Below are positions 1-7,642 of a stretch of DNA of 64,000 nucleotides, in pieces. The notes beneath the pieces were generated by a model. It had not been told where the DNA came from, searched no databases, and worked only from the letters and a program-made list of their open reading frames with translations. The stretch is from Pseudomonas sp. RIT-PI-S. GTDB taxonomy: Bacteria > Pseudomonadota > Gammaproteobacteria > Pseudomonadales > Pseudomonadaceae. Position 1 is the first letter of the stretch; every line of letters starts with the position of its first letter. A program made the translations under genes and the position numbers. The stretch spans positions 1 to 64,000 of the forward strand of contig NZ_JANZKJ010000018.1 of assembly GCF_025642975.1 (NCBI RefSeq), in the 5' to 3' direction.

Positions 1-136
1 TTGCGGTCGGGGGTTTTGTCTTTTTAGCTCGGCTATTTAGTTCCAGCTTTGGAATGGAATGCCTATGCACTCGTCTTCTATGCAACCCTTGCGACCATCG
101 CTATCATGCGGGCCTCATGATGGGGCGAGCCACTCG

Positions 137-1096
137 ATGTCCAAGTTGTTAAATCTTTTGCAAGATGGCCGCTTCCATTCGGGGCAGGACCTTGGTCAAG
201 CCCTAGGCGTCAGCCGCAGCGCGGTGTGGAAGCAGCTGCAATTGCTCGAGGCTGACCTGGGTTTGGTTGTGCATAAAGTGCGCGGGCGTGGTTATCGTCT
301 GGCCACCCCCGTATCTTTGCTCAATCCCGAGCCTATCAATGCGGCACTCGCTTTGCTTGGATGGGATGTCAGTACCTACCAGATACTGGACTCAACCAAT
401 GCACAAGCGTTGCGCACAGTAACCCAGGGCGTAAGCCGGCCGTTGTTGGTTCTCGCCGAGCGCCAAGATGCTGGCCGAGGGCGCCGAGGGCGCCCGTGGG
501 TGAGCCCGTATGCGGCTAATCTTTATTACAGCCTGGTGTTGCCGGTACATGGCGGGATCAAGCGTCTCGACGGGCTAAGCTTGGTCGCAGGCATGGCCAC
601 GGTCCAGTGTCTGCGCGCCCATGGTGTGCATAGCGCGATGCTCAAGTGGCCGAATGATGTGTTAGTGCAAGGCCAGAAGATTGCCGGCATCCTCCTGGAG
701 TTGGTGGGGGACCCCACAGAACAGTGCCACGTCGTATTAGGGATCGGTATAAACGCTAACATGCGCGACACCGATGCTATCGACCAGCAGTGGACATCCA
801 TCTATCTACAGACCCAGCAACTGGTGGACCGTAGTGCATTAGCGATTTCGTTGAGTGACGCACTGGCACAGTATCTGGGTCGACTGGATGCCGTCGGTTT
901 CGGTGCACTGCGAGAGGAGTGGGAGGCGCTGCATGCGTGGCAGGGCAAGGCTGTGAACCTAGTCTCAGGTAGCCGGGTCATCCCGGGTACGGTGCTAGGC
1001 ATCAATGACCAAGGCGCGCTGCGTCTTCATGTTGACGGTAAAGAAGAAACCTTCAGTGGTGGAGAGCTCAGCTTGAGGTTACGTGATGATTCTTGA
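137..1096 (+). CDS. birA: Biotin--[acetyl-CoA-carboxylase] ligase BirA
   Basis: Cytoplasmic biotin protein ligase (319 aa). It makes biotinyl-AMP and transfers biotin to the carrier protein of acetyl-CoA carboxylase. An N-terminal winged-helix segment (about residues 1-60, with SRSAVWKQL as recognition helix) suggests it may also repress biotin genes. The biotin-binding loop GRGRRGRPW and the KWPNDVL motif mark the catalytic domain; a small SH3-like C-terminal domain follows. The open frame extends upstream to 59, but the ATG at 137 gives the usual family start MSKLLNLL and length, although its Shine-Dalgarno is weak. The 3' end overlaps coaX by 11 bases, implying coupling of the two cofactor genes. 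Confidence 0.95.
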   Translation: MSKLLNLLQDGRFHSGQDLGQALGVSRSAVWKQLQLLEADLGLVVHKVRGRGYRLATPVSLLNPEPINAALALLGWDVSTYQILDSTNAQALRTVTQGVSRPLLVLAERQDAGRGRRGRPWVSPYAANLYYSLVLPVHGGIKRLDGLSLVAGMATVQCLRAHGVHSAMLKWPNDVLVQGQKIAGILLELVGDPTEQCHVVLGIGINANMRDTDAIDQQWTSIYLQTQQLVDRSALAISLSDALAQYLGRLDAVGFGALREEWEALHAWQGKAVNLVSGSRVIPGTVLGINDQGALRLHVDGKEETFSGGELSLRLRDDS

Positions 1097-1832
1097 GCTC
1101 GACTGCGGCAATAGCTTCATTAAGTGGCGAGTGATCAGCGCCGTCAGCCAGGTTCGCGCAGGTGGGGTGGTAGGTTCCGATGAGGAGCTCCTGGCTCATC
1201 TGGCCGCGCACCCCGCCCTGCACCCTACGCAATGCCGACTGGTTAGCGTTCGTTCTGAAGAAGAAACCGCGCGTTTGACCGAAGCGCTTAAAGCTAGCTT
1301 TTCGTTGAACAGTGAGGTCGCCCGCCCGGCTAAAGTCCAGGCGGGCGTCACTAATGGCTACGACGACTATCAGCGATTGGGCCTGGACCGTTGGGTAGCC
1401 GTCCTCGGCGCATACAAACTGGCAGCTCGGGCTTGTGTGGTTATCGATCTAGGCACTGCAGTTACCTCAGATTTTGTCAGTGCTCAAGGCATTCATCTCG
1501 GTGGTTTTATCTGCCCTGGCTTGAGCTTGATGCGCAACCAATTGCGCACCCACACCCGGCGTATTCGCTACGACGACTATTCCGCTGAACAAGCTAAGCT
1601 AACGCTCCTTCCCGGGCACTCCACTGTCGAGGCGGTAGAGCGCGGCTGCGTTCTCATGCTGCGCGGGTTTGTGAGCACACAGCTCGAGCATGCCGCTGCT
1701 TGCTGGGGGCACGATTACTCGCTTTTTCTCACAGGTGGCGACGCAGCCTTGATCAGCGAAGCCTTCCCGCAGGCCCAGATCGTGCCAGACCTGGTTTTCC
1801 AAGGCTTGGCTATCGCCTGCCCGCTTACGTGA
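1086..1832 (+). CDS. coaX: Type III pantothenate kinase CoaX
   Basis: Catalyses the first step of coenzyme A synthesis, phosphorylation of pantothenate (248 aa). The ASKHA-fold phosphate loop DCGNSFIKW is at the N terminus, followed by LGLDRWVAV, VIDLGTAVTSDF and GGFICPG, the usual type III signatures. A GTG at 1083 is possible, but the ATG at 1086 has GAGG seven bases upstream and starts MILELDCG, the family start. The start lies inside birA, so translation is probably coupled. Type III enzymes are typical of Pseudomonas, which generally lacks the E. coli type CoaA. Confidence 0.95.
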   Translation: MILELDCGNSFIKWRVISAVSQVRAGGVVGSDEELLAHLAAHPALHPTQCRLVSVRSEEETARLTEALKASFSLNSEVARPAKVQAGVTNGYDDYQRLGLDRWVAVLGAYKLAARACVVIDLGTAVTSDFVSAQGIHLGGFICPGLSLMRNQLRTHTRRIRYDDYSAEQAKLTLLPGHSTVEAVERGCVLMLRGFVSTQLEHAAACWGHDYSLFLTGGDAALISEAFPQAQIVPDLVFQGLAIACPLT

Positions 1833-1841
1833 GGTTTGCCG

Positions 1842-2273
1842 ATGCGTTGGCTGTTTTTGCTGTTGTTCGTACTAAATGCCTGTTACTTGGTATGGAACCT
1901 CCAGGACGCTCCAGTTAGAGCGAAGGATGTAAGTTCTATTGCGCGAGGTCATGGGGGAGACAATGGCCTTCAGCTGCTCAGTGAAGCCGATGGGGCGCCG
2001 CCAGTGGCGGCGGGGCAAACCTGTGTCTTCATTGGAGGCTTTGTAGATGGGGGTACGCTGGCCCCTGTCGCGCAACGGTTGCGTGAAGCGGACATACCCT
2101 TCCAGCCCTATGTAATTCCGAGTGGGCCAGGTCGTGAGCACTGGCTGAGGCTCTCGCCGAGTGATCGCGCTGGCGTAAAGGGCGTGATTGAAGAACTCGC
2201 CCGGAATATCAATGGGTTAAAGCAGAAAATAATTCCTTGCGAAGGCATTGCAACGCCTGGGCAGTTTGAATAG
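1842..2273 (+). CDS. SPOR-domain inner-membrane protein
   Basis: Small 143-aa protein. Residues 1-19 form a hydrophobic membrane anchor or uncleaved signal. A low-complexity linker runs to about residue 58, and a SPOR fold follows from about 59 to 130 (TCVFIGGF at its first strand, REHWLRL near its third). SPOR domains bind denuded septal peptidoglycan, so a periplasmic cell-wall or division role is likely but not shown. The ATG at 1842 has GAGG at 1831-1834, overlapping the coaX stop; the frame also opens at a TTG at 1836, which is less likely. It is probably the last gene of a birA-coaX operon. Confidence 0.85.
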   Translation: MRWLFLLLFVLNACYLVWNLQDAPVRAKDVSSIARGHGGDNGLQLLSEADGAPPVAAGQTCVFIGGFVDGGTLAPVAQRLREADIPFQPYVIPSGPGREHWLRLSPSDRAGVKGVIEELARNINGLKQKIIPCEGIATPGQFE

Positions 2274-2353
2274 AATGGCGCCCGCTCAGCAAGGTTGGTG
2301 ACTTGATGAGCACTGTCAACGTAGCTAACCTCAAGATTTTAATGAGAAAAAGC

Positions 2354-2382
2354 TTGACAGTAGGGATGGCAGAGTTGAAAAT
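2354..2382 (+). promoter_or_regulatory. Sigma70-like promoter of the tRNA-tufA cluster
   Basis: TTGACA at 2354-2359 is a perfect -35. After a 17-base spacer comes a weaker -10, GAAAAT, at 2377-2382. A GC-rich discriminator (GCCGCCC) follows, as in stringently controlled stable-RNA promoters, and AT-rich DNA upstream could act as an UP element. The predicted start is about eight bases before tRNA-Tyr. Confidence 0.6.
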
Positions 2383-2396
2383 GCCGCCCACGTTCA

Positions 2397-2481
<85 letters not shown>

Positions 2482-2504
2482 GTTTAGCGAGAGCTGCACG
2501 CTCC

Positions 2505-2578
<74 letters not shown>

Positions 2579-2605
2579 AGTTTGCTGCTGTTGCACAGCT
2601 TGTAC

Positions 2606-2681
2606 GCTCTTGTAGCTCAGTTGGTAGAGCACACCCTTGGTAAGGGTGAGGTCAGCGGTTCAAATCCGCTCAAGAGCTCCA
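2606..2681 (+). tRNA. tRNA-Thr (GGT)
   Basis: 76-base tRNA. Acceptor GCTCTTG (2606-2612) pairs with CAAGAGC (2671-2677), the discriminator is T and CCA is encoded at 2679-2681. Anticodon GGT is at 2639-2641. It is the last tRNA before tufA. Confidence 0.97.
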
Positions 2682-2687
2682 TTTTAG

Positions 2688-2717
2688 AGGCAGATATGAA
2701 AATATCTGCCTTTGTTT
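2688..2717 (+). terminator. Terminator/attenuator between tRNA-Thr and tufA
   Basis: A perfect 9-bp stem (2688-2696 with 2703-2711), loop TGAAAA and the tail TTTGTTTT look like an intrinsic terminator. It separates the three tRNAs from tufA, so either tufA has its own promoter or this is a partial attenuator that lowers tuf relative to the tRNAs. Confidence 0.7.
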
Positions 2718-2762
2718 TATAGATCATGTGTCTTGCTTAATTCTTCTGCGGGGGATGGTTAG

Positions 2763-3956
2763 ATGGCAAAGGAAAAGTTCGAACGGAACAAGCCGCACGT
2801 CAACGTCGGCACCATTGGTCACGTTGACCACGGTAAAACCACTTTGACCGCTGCTCTGACCCGCGTCTGCTCCGAAGTTTTCGGTTCGGCCAAGGTTGAC
2901 TTCGACAAGATCGACAGCGCCCCAGAAGAAAAAGCTCGCGGCATCACCATCAATACCGCTCACGTTGAATACGACTCCGCTGTTCGCCACTACGCTCACG
3001 TTGACTGCCCAGGTCACGCTGACTACGTGAAGAACATGATCACCGGTGCTGCCCAGATGGACGGCGCGATCCTGGTCTGCTCGGCCGCTGATGGTCCGAT
3101 GCCTCAAACTCGCGAACACATCTTGCTGTCCCGTCAGGTTGGCGTCCCCTACATTGTCGTGTTCCTGAACAAGGCTGACATGGTAGATGACGTGGAGTTG
3201 CTGGAGCTGGTTGAGATGGAAGTGCGTGATTTGCTCAGCACTTACGATTTCCCAGGTGACGATACTCCGATCGTGGTCGGTTCCGCGCTGATGGCGTTGA
3301 ACGGGCAGGATGAAAACGAAATGGGTACCAGCGCTGTGAAGAAGCTGGTCGAGACGCTGGATAGCTACATTCCAGAGCCTGTTCGTGTAATCGACAAGCC
3401 GTTCCTGATGCCAATCGAAGACGTGTTCTCGATCTCCGGCCGCGGTACTGTTGTAACCGGTCGTATCGAGCGCGGCATCGTGAAGGTTCAGGACGCCCTG
3501 GAAATCGTCGGTTTGCGTGACACTACTACCACTACCTGTACTGGTGTGGAGATGTTCCGCAAGTTGCTCGATGAAGGTCGTGCTGGTGAGAACTGCGGCG
3601 TTCTGCTGCGCGGTACCAAGCGTGACGACGTTGAGCGTGGCCAGGTGCTGGTCAAGCCAGGCTCGGTCAAGCCTCACACTACCTTCGAAGCGGAAGTGTA
3701 TGTGCTGAGCAAGGAAGAGGGTGGTCGTCATACGCCTTTCTTCAAGGGCTATCGTCCTCAGTTCTATTTCCGTACTACAGACGTGACCGGTAACTGCGAG
3801 CTGCCTGAAGGCGTTGAAATGGTTATGCCGGGCGACAACGTCAAGTTGGTCGTTACCCTGATCAAAACCATTGCGATGGAAGACGGTCTGCGTTTTGCCA
3901 TTCGTGAAGGTGGTCGTACCGTTGGTGCTGGTGTTGTAGCCAAGATCATCGCGTAA
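2763..3956 (+). CDS. tufA: Elongation factor Tu, first copy
   Basis: 397-aa GTPase that delivers aminoacyl-tRNA to the ribosome. G motifs are GHVDHGKT (19-26), DCPGH (81-85) and NKAD (136-139); beta-barrel domains 2 and 3 follow. The second copy lies at 19279 and differs at about 23 residues, eight of them within residues 171-193, more than is usual for a pair kept alike by gene conversion. The start ATG has only a modest G-rich ribosome site. A terminator-like hairpin precedes it, and a second hairpin with an embedded promoter follows before tRNA-Trp. Confidence 0.98.
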   Translation: MAKEKFERNKPHVNVGTIGHVDHGKTTLTAALTRVCSEVFGSAKVDFDKIDSAPEEKARGITINTAHVEYDSAVRHYAHVDCPGHADYVKNMITGAAQMDGAILVCSAADGPMPQTREHILLSRQVGVPYIVVFLNKADMVDDVELLELVEMEVRDLLSTYDFPGDDTPIVVGSALMALNGQDENEMGTSAVKKLVETLDSYIPEPVRVIDKPFLMPIEDVFSISGRGTVVTGRIERGIVKVQDALEIVGLRDTTTTTCTGVEMFRKLLDEGRAGENCGVLLRGTKRDDVERGQVLVKPGSVKPHTTFEAEVYVLSKEEGGRHTPFFKGYRPQFYFRTTDVTGNCELPEGVEMVMPGDNVKLVVTLIKTIAMEDGLRFAIREGGRTVGAGVVAKIIA

Positions 3957-3960
3957 AGGG

Positions 3961-3989
3961 TTGTAATCTCTCCGTCAGGCCGGCATAAT
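3961..3989 (+). promoter_or_regulatory. Candidate promoter of tRNA-Trp, overlapping a hairpin
   Basis: TTGTAA (3961-3966), a 17-base spacer and CATAAT (3984-3989), with a GC-rich discriminator and a predicted start just before tRNA-Trp at 4010. The -10 box lies in the loop of the terminator hairpin at 3975-4000, so promoter and terminator share the same bases. Confidence 0.5.
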
Positions 3990-4009
3990 GGTCGGCCTGA
4001 TTCAGTTTT
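3975..4009 (+). terminator. Terminator-like hairpin after tufA
   Basis: TCAGGCCG (3975-3982) pairs with CGGCCTGA (3993-4000) around a 10-base loop. The tail TTCAGTTTT is T-rich but interrupted, so termination may be partial. Confidence 0.6.
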
Positions 4010-4085
4010 AGGTCAGTAGCTCAATTGGCAGAGCGACGGTCTCCAAAACCGTAGGTTGGGGGTTCGATTCCCTCCTGACCTGCCA
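4010..4085 (+). tRNA. tRNA-Trp (CCA)
   Basis: 76-base tRNA. Acceptor AGGTCAG (4010-4016) pairs with CTGACCT (4075-4081), the discriminator is G and CCA is encoded at 4083-4085. Anticodon CCA is at 4043-4045. It lies 44 bases upstream of secE and is probably co-transcribed with it. Confidence 0.97.
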
Positions 4086-4129
4086 GATTCACTTCGGTGG
4101 CTGGCTTTCTTTTCACAGGATTTCCCCAG

Positions 4130-4498
4130 ATGATGCCGAAGGCCGAAGCCTCTGACACCCGTTTCGATCTGCTCAAGTGGTTGGTCGTTGTTACGTTGGT
4201 GGTTGTGGGGGTTGTTGGTAATCAGTATTACTCCGCGGCTCCGGTCCTGTATCGCGTGCTGGCGCTCATCGTGCTTGCTGCCGTTGCCGCGTACGTCGCA
4301 CTTCAAACCGCCAAGGGCAAGTCGTTCTTTGTTCTGGCCAAGGAAGCTCGCACCGAAATTCGTAAAGTCGTTTGGCCCACTCGCCAAGAGACTGCGCAGA
4401 CCACGATGATCGTCGTGGCTGTCGTTCTGGTTATGGCCTTGCTGCTGTGGGGGCTTGATTCCCTCCTGGGCTGGCTTGTTTCCCTGATTGTAGGTTAA
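4130..4498 (+). CDS. secE: Preprotein translocase subunit SecE
   Basis: Inner-membrane subunit that clamps SecY in the Sec channel. The 122-aa protein has three predicted membrane segments (about 17-38, 43-61 and 93-120), like the E. coli form. The conserved cytoplasmic amphipathic region EIRKVVWPTRQET precedes the last segment. Of two consecutive ATGs (4130, 4133), the first has AGGA nine bases upstream. The frame runs further upstream to 4097 without support. nusG follows after nine bases. Confidence 0.95.
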   Translation: MMPKAEASDTRFDLLKWLVVVTLVVVGVVGNQYYSAAPVLYRVLALIVLAAVAAYVALQTAKGKSFFVLAKEARTEIRKVVWPTRQETAQTTMIVVAVVLVMALLLWGLDSLLGWLVSLIVG

Positions 4499-4507
4499 GG
4501 GTGTCCC

Positions 4508-5041
4508 GTGGCTAAGCGTTGGTACGTTGTGCATGCTTACTCGGGTTACGAGAAGCATGTCATGCGCTCCCTGGTCGAGCGCGTGAAGCTGGCAGGCATG
4601 GAAGAACAGTTTGGCGAAATCCTCGTTCCTACCGAAGAAGTGGTAGAAATGCGGAATGGCCAAAAGCGCAAAAGCGAGCGCAAATTCTTCCCCGGCTATG
4701 TGCTGGTACAGATGGAAATGAGCGAGGGGACTTGGCACCTTGTCAAGGATACTCCTCGCGTTATGGGTTTCATCGGCGGTACAGCCGACAAGCCGGCGCC
4801 CATCACTGACAAGGAAGCAGAAGCTATCCTGCGTCGTGTTGCGGATGGCAGCGATAAGCCGAAGCCGAAAACGTTGTTCGAGCCGGGCGAAGTCGTTCGT
4901 GTTACCGATGGGCCGTTTGCAGACTTCAACGGTACCGTCGAGGAAGTTAACTACGAAAAGAGCCGGCTGCAGGTTGCAGTCCTCATTTTCGGTCGCTCCA
5001 CCCCGGTGGAGCTCGAGTTCAGCCAGGTCGAAAAGGTCTGA
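4508..5041 (+). CDS. nusG: Transcription termination/antitermination factor NusG
   Basis: 177-aa protein with an N-terminal NGN domain that binds the RNA polymerase clamp (KRWYVVHAYSGYE start) and a C-terminal KOW domain (GEVVRVTDGPFADFNGTVEE) that contacts Rho or ribosomal protein S10. It starts at GTG, nine bases after secE, as in the usual secE-nusG operon. A strong terminator follows. Confidence 0.97.
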   Translation: MAKRWYVVHAYSGYEKHVMRSLVERVKLAGMEEQFGEILVPTEEVVEMRNGQKRKSERKFFPGYVLVQMEMSEGTWHLVKDTPRVMGFIGGTADKPAPITDKEAEAILRRVADGSDKPKPKTLFEPGEVVRVTDGPFADFNGTVEEVNYEKSRLQVAVLIFGRSTPVELEFSQVEKV

Positions 5042-5059
5042 CTGGAGACGGATCCCATA

Positions 5060-5087
5060 CCCCGCAGGCGTAAGCTGCGGGGTTTTG
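5060..5087 (+). terminator. Terminator after nusG
   Basis: CCCCGCAG (5060-5067) pairs with CTGCGGGG (5075-5082) and is followed by TTTTG. It separates secE-nusG from the rplK operon; no clear consensus promoter was found between it and rplK. Confidence 0.8.
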
Positions 5088-5156
5088 TCGTCACCGGGAT
5101 AAAACGCAAGCAAATGGGGAGCCGAAAGGCGTCTGAACCCAAATTTGGAGTAGCTC

Positions 5157-5588
5157 ATGGCTAAGAAAATCACGGCTTATATCAAGCTGCAAGTAAAGGC
5201 CGCCCAGGCCAACCCAAGCCCACCTGTTGGCCCGGCACTGGGTCAGCACGGCGTGAACATCATGGAGTTCTGCAAGGCCTTCAACGCCCGTACCCAAGGT
5301 ATGGAGCCAGGTCTGCCAACGCCCGTGATCATCACTGTTTACAGTGACCGTAGCTTCACGTTCGAAACCAAGAGCACCCCTGCTTCGGTCCTGCTGAAGA
5401 AAGCTGCAGGCCTCACCAGCGGTTCGGCTCGTCCGAACACCGTCAAGGTCGGTACCGTGACTCGTGCTCAGCTCGAAGACATCGCCAAGGCCAAGAACGC
5501 TGATCTGACCGCTGCCAGCCTCGATGCCGCCGTGCGTACTATCGCCGGCTCCGCTCGTAGCATGGGCCTGAACGTGGAGGGTGTGTAA
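5157..5588 (+). CDS. rplK: 50S ribosomal protein L11
   Basis: 143-aa protein of the GTPase-associated centre that binds 23S rRNA helix 43/44 with L10-L12. The N-terminal domain carries the proline-rich loop (NPSPPVGPALGQHG) and the C-terminal domain binds RNA. The stop codon shares a base with the rplA start (TAATG), so translation is coupled. Confidence 0.98.
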   Translation: MAKKITAYIKLQVKAAQANPSPPVGPALGQHGVNIMEFCKAFNARTQGMEPGLPTPVIITVYSDRSFTFETKSTPASVLLKKAAGLTSGSARPNTVKVGTVTRAQLEDIAKAKNADLTAASLDAAVRTIAGSARSMGLNVEGV

Positions 5589-6283
5589 TGGCTAAGCAAA
5601 CCAAGCGTCAAAAGGCGATCGCCGCCAAGATCGAATCGGGCAAGGCATACAGCTTCGAAGAAGCCGCTAACCTGTTGGCCGAGCTGTCCACCGTCAAGTT
5701 CAGCGAGTCGTTCGACGTTGCCGTGAACCTGGGCGTTGACCCGCGTAAATCCGACCAGGTCGTGCGTAGCGCCACCGTTCTGCCTCACGGCACCGGTAAG
5801 ACCGTTCGCGTAGCTGTGTTCACCCAGGGCCCAGCCGCTGAAGCTGCTTTGGCCGCAGGCGCTGACCGCGTTGGTATGGACGACCTGGCTGCTGAAATGA
5901 AAGGCGGCGACCTGAACTATGACGTCGTGATCGCATCCCCTGATGCCATGCGCGTTGTAGGTCAGCTCGGTCAGGTGCTCGGTCCTCGTGGCCTGATGCC
6001 TAACCCGAAAGTCGGTACCGTTACTCCTGATGTCGCCACTGCCGTGAAAAACGCCAAGGCTGGTCAGGTTCGCTACCGTACTGACAAAAACGGCATCATC
6101 CATACCTCCGTTGGCAAGGTCGGCTTCGAAGCTGGCAAGCTGAAGGAAAACGTTGAAGCGCTGATCGCTGACCTGAAGCGTATCAAGCCAGCTTCCTCGA
6201 AAGGTATCTACGTCAAGCGCGTAACCCTGAGCACCACCATGGGCCCAGGCCTGGTGATCGATCAAGGTTCGCTGGACGCTTAA
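5588..6283 (+). CDS. rplA: 50S ribosomal protein L1
   Basis: 231-aa protein of the mobile L1 stalk, which helps move deacylated tRNA out of the E site. In E. coli, L1 represses its own L11-L1 operon by binding the mRNA leader, and the one-base overlap with rplK fits that scheme. The family motif GPRGLMPNPKVGTVT is intact. A structured leader separates it from rplJ. Confidence 0.98.
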   Translation: MAKQTKRQKAIAAKIESGKAYSFEEAANLLAELSTVKFSESFDVAVNLGVDPRKSDQVVRSATVLPHGTGKTVRVAVFTQGPAAEAALAAGADRVGMDDLAAEMKGGDLNYDVVIASPDAMRVVGQLGQVLGPRGLMPNPKVGTVTPDVATAVKNAKAGQVRYRTDKNGIIHTSVGKVGFEAGKLKENVEALIADLKRIKPASSKGIYVKRVTLSTTMGPGLVIDQGSLDA

Positions 6284-6482
6284 GACTCAAGCAGGTGCCG
6301 TTAGCGGTGCCTGCATAGCAAGATTGGGGTCCCTGCCTGGCGGGGGCTATCCAAGACCGTAGGCGGCGCTTGCCTTAAACCACAAGCCTACGCAGATGGT
6401 GCTCCCGATTCGTTACCGAATCAGACACCAAAACGACATTCGGTTCCGATCGGATGAAACGGTAAAAACCAGGAGTAAACCC
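6284..6482 (+). promoter_or_regulatory. L10-type leader (autoregulatory RNA) before rplJ
   Basis: This 199-base untranslated stretch has a hairpin GCAGGTGCC/GGTGCCTGC near its start and a longer-range pairing CGTAGGC (6358-6364) with GCCTACG (6386-6392). Its placement before rplJ-rplL matches the known leader to which the L10-L12 complex binds to repress its own translation. No reliable promoter was identified in it. The assignment rests on context and pairing, not on a covariance search. Confidence 0.7.
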
Positions 6483-6983
6483 GTGGCAATTAAACTCGAA
6501 GACAAGAAGGCCATCGTCGCTGAAGTCAACGAGGCTGCCAAAGCTGCTCTGTCCGCTGTCGTGGCTGATGCCCGTGGTGTGACTGTAGGCGCTATGACCG
6601 GACTCCGTAAAGAGGCCCGCGAGGCTGGCGTATACGTACGTGTTGTGCGTAACACCCTGCTGCGCCGCGCTGTTGAAGGCACTGAGTACAGTGTTCTCAA
6701 TGACGCGTTCAAAGGCCCGACCCTGATTGCATTCTCTACCGAGCACCCGGGCGCCGCTGCCCGTCTGTTCAAAGAGTTCGCCAAGGGTCAGGACAAGTTC
6801 GAGATCAAGGCAGCTGCGTTCGAGGGCAAGTTCCTCGCAGCAAACCAGATCGACGTGTTGGCTTCGCTGCCAACCCGCGACGAAGCCATTGCAAGGCTGA
6901 TGAGCGTGATTCAAGGCGCCACCAGCAAGCTGGCTCGTACTCTGGCGGCCATTCGCGACCAGAAAGAAGCTACCGCTGCCTAA
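6483..6983 (+). CDS. rplJ: 50S ribosomal protein L10
   Basis: 166-aa base of the L12 stalk: the N-terminal part binds 23S rRNA and L11, and the C-terminal helix holds L12 dimers. The chosen start is GTG at 6483 (MAIKLEDK), with AGGAG seven bases upstream. An open frame to 6396 exists but would translate the structured leader. L10-L12 normally represses its own operon through that leader. Confidence 0.97.
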   Translation: MAIKLEDKKAIVAEVNEAAKAALSAVVADARGVTVGAMTGLRKEAREAGVYVRVVRNTLLRRAVEGTEYSVLNDAFKGPTLIAFSTEHPGAAARLFKEFAKGQDKFEIKAAAFEGKFLAANQIDVLASLPTRDEAIARLMSVIQGATSKLARTLAAIRDQKEATAA

Positions 6984-7062
6984 GGCCGCAAAGCACTTTC
7001 AAAATCATATGTTTAATTTGATGGCTGCGTAGGCTGTCACCCCAATACAGGAATTCATAGTC

Positions 7063-7425
7063 ATGTCTCTGACTAACGAGCAAATCATCGAAGCAATCGG
7101 CCAGAAAACCGTTCTGGAAGTTGTTGAGCTGATCAAAGCGATGGAAGAAACCTTCGGCGTTACCGCTGCTGTTGCCGCTGCTGGCCCAGCTGCTGCTGCC
7201 GCTGTTGTTGAAGAACAAACCGAATTCACCGTTAAACTGGTTGAAGCCGGCGAGAAGAAAGTGAACGTCATCAAGGCTGTACGTGAAGCCACCGGTCTGG
7301 GCCTGAAAGAAGCCAAGGCTGTTGTTGATGACCTGGGCGTCGTGAAAGAGAACGTTTCGAAAGAAGAAGCTGAAGCTCTGAAGAAAGCCCTGGAAGAAGC
7401 CGGCGCCAAAGTCGAAGTCAAGTAA
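7063..7425 (+). CDS. rplL: 50S ribosomal protein L7/L12
   Basis: 120-aa stalk protein that recruits and activates translational GTPases. The N-terminal dimerisation helix, an Ala-rich hinge (about 37-50) and the C-terminal globular domain (KVNVIKAVREATGLGLKEAK) are all present. It is followed by the rplL-rpoB attenuator, which explains how it can be made in excess over RNA polymerase. Confidence 0.98.
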   Translation: MSLTNEQIIEAIGQKTVLEVVELIKAMEETFGVTAAVAAAGPAAAAAVVEEQTEFTVKLVEAGEKKVNVIKAVREATGLGLKEAKAVVDDLGVVKENVSKEEAEALKKALEEAGAKVEVK

Positions 7426-7470
7426 CTTCGACCTTGCCTCCGCGGCCCGAGCGTCAAGCAGACGGCTGAT

Positions 7471-7499
7471 GGCTGGTGGCTTATGCCACCGGCCTTTTT
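7471..7499 (+). terminator. rplL-rpoB attenuator
   Basis: A 10-bp stem (7471-7480 with 7485-7494, one G-T pair), loop TTAT and TTTTT. Terminators here are known in enterobacteria to let only part of the transcripts continue into rpoBC. A possible weak promoter downstream was not convincing. Confidence 0.8.
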
Positions 7500-7642
7500 C
7501 CGTTACTGGTCCTTGCTTTCAAGGCCTGTAGCGCGCTGTATCCACCCCGCTGGGGTGACGCAAACCATGGGGTTTGCAAGATTTTCTGGCTACTCCCGCC
7601 GGGAGAGGCCAAACAAGCAGGTGACCAAGCTGGGGAACGCTG

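Noticed and set aside
41..54. TTCCA-GCTT-TGGAA palindrome upstream of birA
   Set aside because: Five-base arms are expected by chance and there is no supporting context. The first 136 bases otherwise show nothing certain.
7500..7642. Separate rpoB promoter (TTGCTT at 7513)
   Set aside because: The matching -10, CTGTAT, is poor and the context is better explained by the attenuator.
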